Assembly: GCA_016946835.1 (NCBI GenBank)
Contig: JACVTC010000164.1
Coordinates: 85,001 to 97,500 of the forward strand
DNA length: 12,500 nucleotides
Source: Neocallimastix lanati (nom. inval.)
Lineage: Eukaryota > Neocallimastigomycota > Neocallimastigomycetes > Neocallimastigales > Neocallimastigaceae
Direction: 5' to 3'
Shown here: piece by piece, positions 1 through 8,590 of the stretch
How the letters are laid out: every line of letters begins with the position of its first letter
Position numbering within the stretch: position 1 is the stretch's first letter
The notes under the pieces: generated by a model
What the model saw: the letters and a program-made list of their open reading frames with translations, nothing else
Databases searched by the model: none
What the model was told of the DNA's origin: nothing
Made by a program: the position numbers and the translations under genes

Positions 1-99
1 CATATATATTAATAATATGGACTAATTTACATTTTATTAAATTATTTAGCAAAATAACAATGTCATATATATTATAAATATGGACTAATTTACATTTTA
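1..99. repeat. Direct repeat pair, 36 nt, period 63
   Basis: Positions 1-36 and 64-99 carry the same 36-nt segment with only two differences. Both contain the core TATGGACTAATTTACATTTT. The 27-nt spacer is unrelated. The first copy touches the window edge, so this may be the end of a longer tandem array. No coding potential is visible. Confidence 0.8.
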
Positions 100-281
100 A
101 GAGAAGAAAAAAAAAATTTTTTTTTTAAAATTTAATATAATATTTGGCATTAATGATTATTATTTACTTTTTTTTTTTTTAATTATTATTTCATTTTATA
201 CTTTTATTTTAATCATTAGAATTATCCTATATTAATATTTTTAATATTAATAATTTAATTAAAATTTCTCAAATATTTATT

Positions 282-314
<33 letters not shown>

Positions 315-366
315 TAATTGATATACTTTTCTTTTTTTATCCGATTTTAATATTGTCATATTTATA

Positions 367-397
<31 letters not shown>

Positions 398-681
398 AAT
401 AAATTGATTTTAAAAGATAAATTTCTGTATATTAGAAAAAATAATAATTCTATTTATTATATGATAAAAAAAAAAAAACTTATTGAACTAATGAAATATT
501 TAATTGAATACTAAGTTGTTAATATGAATAATAAAACTTTTAATTAATTTTAAAAAGGCTTTTAATTTTAATTCAGTATATATTAATTTGATTTTGATTA
601 TAATTTCTTTTTAGTAATTATTCATACAATATGGAATTTTTGATATTTTTTAGTAATATTTTATGTAATAATATATAAAAA
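100..681. other. AT-rich non-coding stretch with microsatellites
   Basis: No gene is visible. The stretch holds a poly(A)/poly(T) inverted run near 108-126, an (ATT)n tract at about 290-315, an (AAAT)n tract at about 367-398, and several homopolymer runs. These are typical of intergenic DNA in this type of genome. Confidence 0.6.
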
Positions 682-855
682 CATCTAATAAATCATAAAT
701 CATAAATCATAAATCATAAATAATAAATCATAAATCATTAATAATAAATAATAATTGAATAATAAATAATTGAATAATAAATAATAAATAATTGAATAAT
801 AAATAATTGAATAATAAATAATAAATAATTGAATAATAAATAATAAATAATAAAT
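682..855. repeat. Tandem repeats (AATCATA and AATAATTGAATAATA families)
   Basis: About 682-740 is a run of the 7-nt unit AAATCAT with slight variation. It passes into about 745-855, where blocks of AATAATTGAATAATAAAT recur with 3-nt expansions. The second family looks derived from the first by slippage. No reading frame runs through it. Confidence 0.8.
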
Positions 856-1022
856 TATATTTAACATTAATACTAAATATTAATAAAATTTATTAATTCA
901 ATTTTAAAATATATTATAGTATACTATCATATATTAATTACTTGGAAGTTTAATATTTTATCTGTTTTTCTTTTCTTAAAATATGAAATTTAAATAAAAA
1001 AATTAATATAATAATAATTTAA

Positions 1023-1038
1023 AACGGGTGACACCGTT
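1023..1038. promoter_or_regulatory. Palindromic CGG-N6-CCG site, possible zinc-cluster binding site
   Basis: AACGG-GTGACA-CCGTT is an inverted repeat with 5-nt arms, and it stands out as the only GC-rich patch within about 2 kb of AT-rich DNA. CGG triplets inverted and spaced by six bases are the site layout used by some fungal Zn(II)2Cys6 regulators (Ppr1 type). It lies about 1.05 kb upstream of the first gene's start, which is far for a promoter element. The function is inference only. Confidence 0.25.
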
Positions 1039-1460
1039 ATAATATATTAACAATTTATATAAAGACTAATATATAATAATTTATTAAGTAAATACAATAT
1101 ACTATTTTCATAGTACTAATAAAAAATTTATAAATTTGAGTAATATTAACCAATAAAGTCAACAATACTAATGAATTTAAATAAAAAATTATAGATTTTC
1201 ATATATTTAACTTTAATAATTTTATATAAAATTAAATTCTTAATATATATGAAAATATATTAATAAAATATTGTAATAGTAAATTTTATATTTAATAATA
1301 CACCAATAAAAATAATGAATTTCTTTGTACTATTTTTTTTTTTTTTTTATTATATTTTTATATTATTTTGTTTTTTAAAAAAATAGTAAATAATAATTTT
1401 AATTATAGTATAATATATTGAATTAAATCAATATTTTAAAATATTAAACTTTATTTTATG

Positions 1461-1496
1461 AATATTATGAATATTATGAATATTATGAATATTATA
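1461..1496. repeat. Tandem 9-nt repeat (AATATTATG)
   Basis: Four consecutive copies of the unit, the last incomplete. It is a simple minisatellite with no coding or regulatory signal attached. Confidence 0.8.
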
Positions 1497-1618
1497 TTAA
1501 TTTATAAACTTATTAAATAAATTTACTAACATATTAAATTTATTAATATATAGTTATAGTTATTGATAAATTGAGCAAAAATATAAAATAAAAAAAATAT
1601 ATATATATATTTTTATCT

Positions 1619-1652
<34 letters not shown>

Positions 1653-1741
1653 TTTTAAATATAAAAATAATGTATTTATTTAACTATGATATAAAAATAT
1701 AGTAGTTTTTTTTAAATAGTATATATTACACATATAATTTA

Positions 1742-1979
1742 AATATTATTTAATTTAATTAATTAGTAATATTAAAAAGCTAATAATTGGAAAAAAAGAA
1801 AATATTTATTGCTATAATAAAACATAAAATATTGTTATATTTTCAAAAATATTTTTAAAAAAGTAAATATTTAATATATAATATTCAATATTAGTTAATT
1901 TGATTAAATAGTAATATTAAGCTAATAATTGGACAAAAAGAAAATATTATTTGCTATAATAAAACATAAAATATTGTTA
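1742..1979. repeat. Duplicated block of about 95 bp upstream of the first gene
   Basis: Copy 1 (about 1742-1837) and copy 2 (about 1887-1979) are roughly 90% identical over their length, offset by 145 bp. The best conserved part reads TGCTATAATAAAACATAAAA in both copies, preceded by GCTAATAATTGGA. Copy 2 ends 100 bp before the ATG of the gene at 2080, so the pair sits where a promoter or 5' leader would be. A function is not shown by sequence alone. Confidence 0.75.
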
Positions 1980-2025
1980 AAATTTCTATATTTCTTTTAT
2001 TTGTTTTAAAGATAATATAAATATA

Positions 2026-2066
2026 TTTTATATACAATAATTTTATATACAATAATTTTATATATT
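2026..2066. repeat. 15-nt direct repeat just before the first gene
   Basis: TTTTATATACAATAA occurs twice in tandem (2026-2040 and 2041-2055), followed by a partial third copy. It lies 14-54 nt upstream of the start codon, in the likely 5' untranslated region or core promoter. Confidence 0.75.
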
Positions 2067-2079
2067 TACAAAATTTAAA

Positions 2080-2751
2080 ATGAATTTAAGAAAACATAAT
2101 TTTCTATTTCTCGTATTTTTAACATTATTGTTTTTAGCAATTCAATGTCAAAATAATAATGAACCAACAACAAATAAAGAGGAAGTTTTACCAAAAGTAA
2201 TTTCTGTTTCTGGTCAAAAATCGGATAATATAAATGAAAATAATAACAAAAGTTCAAACAGTAATTCAAGTAGTAGCTCAAAAAATAATTCAAGTGATAA
2301 TTCAAACAAAAGTTCAAGCAGTAGTTCAAGAGATAATTCAAACAAAAGTTCAAGCAGTAGTTCAAGTGATAGTTCAAACAAAAGTTCAAGCAGTAGTTCA
2401 AGTGATAGTTCAAGCAAAAGCTCAGGTGACAATTCAAGCAGAAATTCAGATGATAGTTTAAGTAAAAGTTCAAGCAGTAGCTCTAGTAATAGTTCTAGTA
2501 GTAACTCAAATAAAAATTCATCATCTAATTCAAATGGTAATATAAATAAAAATCAAGGAATTTCTTCAGCTACTTCAAATGATAGCAATAATGATAAAGT
2601 ACTTGAAAGTAATAATAGTAATGGTGATAACAAATCAACCAATAACGATTCTCAAGATAATTCAAATTCTTCTTCTTTAATAAGGATTGAAAAAGCTAAA
2701 GCAGAACGAATTGAAACTATTGAGATTGAAAAAGCCGATTTGGGTTGTGAG

Positions 2752-2783
<32 letters not shown>

Positions 2784-3945
2784 TGATATATTATAGTTTT
2801 TGTAATAAATAAATATTAAGTTATGCATAATAATATATATATTTTTTTATCTTTTTCCAATATAATAAATGCAAATAATTATAGTAATTAGATGGAATGA
2901 ATTTGGTAACTATTATCTAAATGCTATATTAATAATGTTAAATAAGAAATATCGAATTTAAAAATTGTCTCTAATATTTTTTTTTTTTTTAAAAAAAATG
3001 TTAATTATTAATTTAGATAAAAATGGTTTTAAAATTGCAATAAGCACTCCAAATGTGTTTGATGAAAACTCAGTTGTTGATATTAAATGGCAAGCAATTG
3101 ATGGTATGGAACCAAGTTCAACAATAAAAATTGAACTACATACTAATTTAACAAGGAAGAATGATTATTTTGCATACCCAACGACAGAAACTATTGTTAT
3201 TGATGATAATATTCCAAGTAATGTAAATGAAATTAATTGGAATCCATACTTAAAATTAAAGAAGAATGAAAAATATTTTATTAGAGTATGGGCATATACT
3301 AATAATAATACTGCTACTATGAGTGGATTGTGTATATGGTCTATTAATGATTTACTTAGTGAAGATAAAAATACTAAAACAACAAAAAATAATAAAGCAA
3401 GTATTGTAAAGCTTATTACATTTCCAACTATTGGTGCATTATTATGCTTCACTGTTATTGGTCATTTTGTACATCAAAATAAGCAATATAAAAAATATAA
3501 AAGTGTCAATGGATATAGTGATGGTGATTCTGAAGACGGATTTGCTAATAAAGGTGAAAATATATATTATGATGCCATTAAGGTGGAAGGAAATACAGGT
3601 TATAACACCTTACCACAACCTTGGGAATTAGAAGCTAGGCGTAAACATATGATGATGCACAATCAGGCAAGTTTATCAGATGGTAGCATTCAACCAAAAT
3701 TAGGGAATGGTAATGAAATTTTTGATAATGTTAATTTAAATGAAACAAATTATAATGAACCAATATCAATAACGATAGAAAAACCTCAATCAATTAAGAT
3801 TCAGAAAAAAGTAAATGGACCAACTACTAACTCAATTCGTTCACACCATCATCATCATCATAATAGCAGTGGAAATAGCTATGATAGTCATGGTAATAGA
3901 AAGTCTTTAGTTGATAGTATTTTAATAAATAAAAATAAAAATTAA
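2080..3945 (+). CDS. Secreted Ser/Asn-rich membrane protein with a Kre9/Knh1-like domain (two exons)
   Basis: I read one spliced gene: exons 2080-2746 and 3017-3945, giving 531 residues. The intron (2747-3016, 270 nt) starts GTGAGT, has a CTAAT-type branch site near 2970 and ends TTTAG. Both sides are phase 1 and join as a Tyr codon. Residues 1-23 are a signal peptide. About 45-200 is a Ser/Asn-rich low-complexity spacer with a 12-residue tandem repeat. About 225-325 resembles the Kre9/Knh1 Ig-like fold of fungal wall and GPI-family proteins (IAISTP, VVDIKWQAIDG, YFIRVWAY). About 351-373 is one membrane helix. The hydrophilic tail holds His6 at 499-504. Topology is therefore type I: outside N-terminus, cytosolic tail. 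A Kre9-like domain usually follows the signal peptide directly; here the Ser-rich spacer comes first. The domain family suggests a role in wall or surface glucan, but the function is unknown. Confidence 0.72.
2296..2487 (+). repeat. In-frame 36-nt tandem repeat coding for Ser-rich units
   Basis: Units begin GATAATTCAAACAAAAG and recur at 2296, 2332 and 2368 with 36-nt spacing. Shorter 24-nt derivatives start at 2404 and 2428, and another 36-nt unit starts at 2452. Each unit encodes a D-N/S-S-N-K-S-S-S-S-S-S pattern inside the extracellular spacer of the membrane protein. All unit lengths are multiples of three, so copy-number change would keep the frame. Confidence 0.85.
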
Positions 3946-5500
3946 AAATATTTATAATATATAATATAATTATAAATTAATAAATTAATTTTTATTAATA
4001 AATATTAAAACTTTTAATAAATTTTTTTTTAATTAATATTTATAAAATATATATATATTTAATAGTCTCACTTTTAAAAGAAAGAAAGTCTATTAAATAA
4101 AATTACCATTAGAATAATATTAAAATTTATTTCTTATATATTTTTATTCATAAGTTTAGAATATAAGTAAGAAAAAATATTTCTTTATTTTTTTAATATA
4201 TTAAATTTAGAATTGTATAGAAATTTATTATCATTATAATTATTTTTTTTTTTTTACAAAAAAAAAAAAAAAAAAAAAAAAAATAGAAAAATTTTTTAAT
4301 TTTTAATATTGTAATATATTTTTTTAAACCATTTTTTTTTTCATAGCATATATATATTATTAAAAAAAAAAGCAACAAATCCTTTAAAAAGGGTATATAA
4401 ACATATATACTGTTAACAGAATAAAATAATATATATATATAAAGAAGTAGTAATGATAAATAAATTGTAAATACCTTTATTATTTATAATAAAATATAAA
4501 AAAAGAAATAAAAAATAATAAAATAATATAATATAAAATAAAATAAAAATAAATAAAAAATAAATAAAAATACTAAAAAAAAAAAAATAATAATAATAAG
4601 AAGAAAAATTATTATTAATTTGATTTTAACTTCTTTTAATTTTGATATATTTTTAATTAATTATGATTATGCTGTTTATATAATAAATATTATAAACCGT
4701 TCATGTTTTTGGTCACAAAAGAAGCCGTATAACAATAAAATTATATTAAATAATAAATTATTTCTATTTTTATTTTATTGTATATACACATATATTTATT
4801 ATTGTTTTTAAATAAAAAAAAAAAAAAAAGAGAGAGAAAATTAAAAAAAGAGAAAAAGGAGTATAATAAATATTAATAAATACAATAAATAAAAAAAATT
4901 TTTTTAAATAATTTAATATAATCAATTAATGACTAATATTTAATTGTATAGATATAAACTAATCGATTATATGTATTATAAATGTATATATATATTTTTA
5001 ATAAATAATTATTATTAAATATTAATATTATCATATTAATATTAATATAATAATACTATATTAATTTTTTATTTAATAAATTATAATTTAGTATTAATAA
5101 AATAATATTTATTTAATAATAAATAAATATTATATATTATTAATTTAATAATATGTAATATAAATGTTATTTTCAATACTATTTATATTAATATTTTACT
5201 TTTATTAATATATATACTTTTATCTTTTCTTAATATAAATTATTCTTAATTATTATATTAAATACATTCATATATTATTGAAATATCAATAATAAATAAT
5301 TAAATAAATATTTTATTTTTTTAAAATAAATTCAAAATAACTTTTTTTAAATAATACATAATTAGATATATTTAGAGAAAATTAAAATTAAAGTTTTAAT
5401 TAAAAATGGTCGAAAAGACATGAAAAATGATATTATATTATATACCATGTAAGGAAAAGAACAAATTATCATTAAGAGAAAATCTAAATATATATTCTTT
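3946..5500. other. AT-rich intergenic region, no gene recognised
   Basis: Several short open frames here are low-complexity and unconvincing. A poly(T)13-ACA-poly(A)26 inverted run lies at 4243-4283. A patch at about 4381-4430 reads CCTTTAAAAAGGGTATATAA, with a TATA-like box that could belong to a promoter, but no gene follows that I can support. A patch of higher GC around 4697-4735 has no recognisable product. Confidence 0.5.
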
Positions 5501-5528
5501 CATCAAAAAAAAAAAAAAAAAAAAAAAA

Positions 5529-5764
5529 TTTTGAGGGCGATCTGCGACTCTCTTTTCAGAAATTATGTATAGGGTTAATACACTACAAGGGTTGCTATTC
5601 CGATGGTATAAGCGTAAACCAGAAGCGTCAACGTTGAAAATGAAGTAAGACAGGCTACTAGGGCCAATGCCTCTGAAGGTGAAGACCATAATTTCTTTCA
5701 GATAGTCAATTCAAACCCTAATACAGAATAAGAAATATGGAGGTGAGGTTCGTTGCCTATGAAC
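5529..5764. other. Less AT-rich island of unknown nature between poly(A) and poly(T)
   Basis: About 236 nt of clearly more balanced composition lie between A24 (5505-5528) and T13 (5765-5777). On the plus strand a 27-codon frame (5565-5648) is followed in the same frame by more protein-like sequence broken by stops. The minus strand has an equally plausible frame, so coding strand and status are undecided. GGTTCGTTGCC at 5747-5757 matches a Pol III B box except for the conserved A, and the T13 run just after it would suit a Pol III terminator. It could be a small RNA gene, an exon of a decayed gene, or a mobile-element fragment. Confidence 0.4.
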
Positions 5765-5869
5765 TTTTTTTTTTTTTCTGAATTTATTTTATACGCTTTA
5801 TTTTGAATATTACTTTTTATTTCACATTACTATTTTAAATATTATTAAGTTTAAATTGAACAAATAATA

Positions 5870-5905
<36 letters not shown>

Positions 5906-5955
5906 TTTTATAAAATAAATATTTATGTAATTAATAAAAGATTAAATAAATAAAA

Positions 5956-6480
5956 TTTAAAGTTTGCAATAATTACAGCTGTAAAAAATAATTCGAAAAT
6001 ATATTGATGTACTGAATATAAACCTTTAAAATATATAAAAAAATTATTTTTTTTTTAATAACCAATATTTATCTTTATTATAATTTTTTAACTCCATTAG
6101 GTATTTTCATTTTTGTATATATATATATATATTTTTTTTTTAATTTAGTAGTAAGGTAAGCTGCTTTTGAATCTAATTGTTTTAATTTCTAGTTAAATCT
6201 GGCAGCAATTGCAATAGTTATTCTAAAACTATCAGTTTGTACTATTGGAGAGTATGCATTATAATAGCCTATGCCTACTCTTTGTTTGAAATCTTTGGTT
6301 ACACATCTTGTCTTATTATTGTCGTCATCTTTTGTTGTAAATATCCATCTTCCATCAAATAAGTATTACATTATGAGGAACTTTATTATTTTCATAACTT
6401 TTTGATTATTCATATTATCAAGTTCTTTATTTATAGCTTGTTTTCATTGTTTTGAGTCGTTAGAGTTAACAGAGGTTTTA
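5956..6480 (-). pseudogene. Decayed Ty1/copia reverse transcriptase
   Basis: Read on the minus strand, 6480 down to 6153 translates with the order of motifs seen at the start of copia-type reverse transcriptases: an NSNDSKQ-stop-KQAINKEL segment, then DGRWIFTTKD, TKDFKQRVGIGYYNAYSP, SPIVQTDSFRITIAIAA and LKQLDSKAAYL. Three in-frame stops interrupt it (about 6444-6446, one near 6360, and about 6190), at least one where the family has Trp. Beyond a TA/T microsatellite the frame shifts, but KIPNGVKK (about 6084-6110) and NYNKDKYWLL (about 6051-6085) continue the family order. A much weaker match (KGLYSVHQ, ELFFTAV) runs to 5956. The YxDD catalytic motif, RNase H and LTRs are not found. It is a dead fragment of a retrotransposon, not an active gene. 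Confidence 0.8.
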
Positions 6481-6559
6481 ATGTTGCTATTTATATCTTT
6501 ATTTTATTTATTTTCAATAATATTTTGTTTATTTGTATTATTATTATTATTATTATTTA

Positions 6560-6652
6560 TGATACATACTTTTTATAAATCAACCAGGAAAAATAATTTA
6601 ATAAAATTAATATATACCGTTATACTAATGAGGCTTTATGTGGGGTATCATA
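6560..6652 (-). pseudogene. Probable copia integrase-core remnant
   Basis: The minus strand reads YDTPHKASLV, stop, RYILILLNYFSWLIYKKYVS. This resembles the start of the copia integrase core, where an Asp and a GP pair precede SL, then (K/R)Y(I/F)LT(L/F)IDD(F/Y)SR and WVYFLK. The catalytic Asp of the DD region appears replaced by Asn-Tyr. It lies upstream, on the minus strand, of the reverse transcriptase remnant, which is the Ty1/copia order. The match is short and rests on inspection by eye. Confidence 0.35.
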
Positions 6653-7271
6653 TTATGATATATACATAATGTTCATATGACATTGATAATGATTAATAAC
6701 AATAATATTAAAATAATAAATAAAATTATATTTATGATAATAATTTTAGTATGTATTTATTATATAGATGTTTTAAAAATATATCTACATAAATAATTAG
6801 TATTGAGATATAATAATTTAACATTTTATAAAATATTATTTTTATATCATTAAAATATATTTAATTTGTAATTATGGCTAATATAATAATTATCATTAAT
6901 AAAATACAAATTATCATAAATAAAAATGTTAATTAAAGAAAAGACACGTTTTTTCATAATAATAAATAATATATATTAAATAATTATATAGCATAAATAT
7001 TAATCATCATTAATGAAATGAAGAACCTCATAACCTAAAGTGTTTAAAAAAGAAAAAACATATTCTATCATAACAATAAATAATATATACTAATAAATTT
7101 AGTCCTAATAAAAACGATTCTTAATACGATATACTAGACTATTATATGTTTAATATACTGGACTTTTCATTCATTTCTAAGATAAATATAATACATATAT
7201 ATGCTAATACACTTTTCTTACATCTCGTTAATTGTTTAAAATAGGAAAAATTGCCTGTCAAGTATAGTTTA
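6653..7271. other. AT-rich stretch, possibly eroded retrotransposon sequence
   Basis: No gene is visible. Two imperfectly similar segments (about 6939-6983 and 7050-7095) share a motif around ATAATATATA. If the flanking copia-like remnants belong to one element, this is its eroded middle, but the sequence alone shows no motif of it. Confidence 0.35.
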
Positions 7272-7349
7272 CTTTTTGTTACTTACTTCATCAAACACAA
7301 TTTCTATAACAATTTATAATACATTCAATAGTATATATAAAATCTCTTT
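7272..7349 (-). pseudogene. Possible copia protease-end remnant
   Basis: The minus strand reads KEILYILLNVL, stop, IVIEIVFDEVSNKK. This recalls the segment after the copia protease, with a DVLYIP.LN.NL pattern followed by a V.FD.....I..KK pattern. The position, upstream of the integrase-like and reverse transcriptase remnants on the same strand, is what a single minus-strand element predicts. Similarity is weak and the context carries most of the weight. Confidence 0.25.
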
Positions 7350-8450
7350 TTATCTTGTGGATTTTTTTTTTTTTTCTATTTCACAAATCTTAAATGAATT
7401 AAAGAAAACTTTATTTATTATAATAATAATATTGCTATTAAATTTTGATAATAAATAAAGTTTGAAAAATAAATATAATTTTTTCTTTTTTATTTTTTTT
7501 GATATTAATTTTCATGGTACTTTTTGTTTATTAATATTAAATAATAATAATTTTTAAAGTTTAACATATTGTAGTGAAGGCTACACAAAAATAAATGAAG
7601 CAATTATAATAAATTAAAGATATGACATTTATTTCCATATATATATGAAATTTTAAAGATGTAATATACTGTAATAAATGAGTAATAGTTTAAATTTAAA
7701 TAATATATAATAATATATATCAATTATAATTTAATATTATTGAATTTATTATATGGATTACAAATTATTTTAATATATAATTAATTTTACTCATTCTTTA
7801 ATAGTATTGTGAAAATAAAGAAAAAGAATAATAAGAGTAAAAGAAAAAATTATATTATATTATATTAATATTAAATTTTGAGGAGCCATAAAAGAATAGA
7901 AATGAATCAATAATAAAATAAAAAATAAATAATTCATAAATGATATTGTAAAAATTTAAAAAAATTTTATATAAATAAATAAATAAATAAATAAATAAAT
8001 AGTAAATAAAATATAAATTAAAACTTTATATAATATTAATATTAAATATATTATGGATTTAGAGGAACAATAAAATAATGAAAAAAAAAAAAATTAATAA
8101 AAAATAATTAAAATAATTTAAATATTGAACTTTTGAAAAAAAAAATTTTTTATTAAATAAACTTATTAAATATTAATTACTATATTTATATTTATTTTAG
8201 AAAGAATAATAAATTTATAATAAAATTAAATGAACGAAATATGAACAAAAAAACTTTAAAAAATAATAAATTTAGTCACATTATAAACTTATTATTGCTT
8301 AAAGTTTTTGTTTAATTTATTAAAATTTTATTAATAATACCTAATTTTTTGTATTTATATATATATATACATTTTTGTCTTTCTTTTTAATACATAACTT
8401 TTTTTTTTTTTTTTTAATTAGTTTTCTAAAGAAATTAAAAATTGATTTTT
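7350..8450. other. AT-rich intergenic region before the endoglucanase gene
   Basis: No gene is visible on either strand. The region includes an (AAAT)n microsatellite at about 7970-8001, a near-palindrome around CATATATATATG at about 7633-7650, and poly(T) at about 8398-8415. The open frame at 7276-7458 on the plus strand is the complement of the protease-like remnant and low-complexity sequence. Confidence 0.5.
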
Positions 8451-8451
8451 T

Positions 8452-8480
8452 AATCATCAAATTTTGAAAATTTGAGGATT
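8452..8480. promoter_or_regulatory. 29-nt near-perfect inverted repeat upstream of the endoglucanase
   Basis: Two 14-nt arms (8452-8465 and 8467-8480) flank a single G; 13 of 14 positions pair, and the inner 9 nt are perfect (TCAAATTTT / AAAATTTGA). It ends 110 nt before the ATG at 8591, within the expected promoter or 5' leader. It could be an operator-like palindrome or an RNA hairpin. No regulator can be named. Confidence 0.4.
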
Positions 8481-8590
8481 ATTTAAAAAAAAAAAAAAAA
8501 AAGAAAAATAAAATAAAATAAAATTTTTAGATAAAATAATATAAAAAAAAAATCAATTATTATTTAATAAATTGTTTTTAAATATTAAAG

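Larger units (their letters stand above)
856..1741. other. AT-rich non-coding stretch
   Basis: No gene is visible on either strand. Apart from the CGG-N6-CCG site at 1025 and the 9-nt repeat at 1461, both listed separately, it holds poly(T) runs (about 1327-1350 and 1620-1650) and low-complexity AT sequence. Confidence 0.55.

Noticed and set aside
2075-2473. Minus-strand open frames rich in L-N-Y-C, and a plus-strand frame at 2234-2461 rich in V-Q
   Set aside because: These are shadows of the 36-nt Ser-coding tandem repeat, which stays open in several frames because its units lack stops in them. They have no domain or start context of their own.
4193-4378. Minus-strand open frame with long Lys and Phe runs
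   Set aside because: It is produced by the poly(T)/poly(A) tract at 4243-4283; the rest is low-complexity.
4620-4811. 63-codon open frame on the plus strand
   Set aside because: It is mainly Ile/Tyr/Asn/Phe from AT-rich DNA, with no recognisable motif, and it starts inside low-complexity sequence.
5747-5757. A tRNA gene using the B-box-like motif
   Set aside because: No A box at the right distance, no cloverleaf and no acceptor-stem pairing could be found; only the B-box resemblance and T run remain.
6481-6669. 62-codon plus-strand frame with a hydrophobic start
   Set aside because: It is antisense to the integrase-like remnant and an (ATT)n microsatellite; the Leu-rich run comes from the microsatellite.
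7200-7262. A copia GAG-pre-integrase (WHRRLGH-type) motif on the minus strand
   Set aside because: LDRQFF followed by a stop and TINEM is too loose a match, and the His/Cys residues of the zinc-binding site are not there.
7868-8075. A possible duplicated segment around GAGGAGCCATAAAAG and GAGGAACAATAAAAT
   Set aside because: Similarity is limited to about 20 nt and AT-rich flanks, and is not distinguishable from composition bias.
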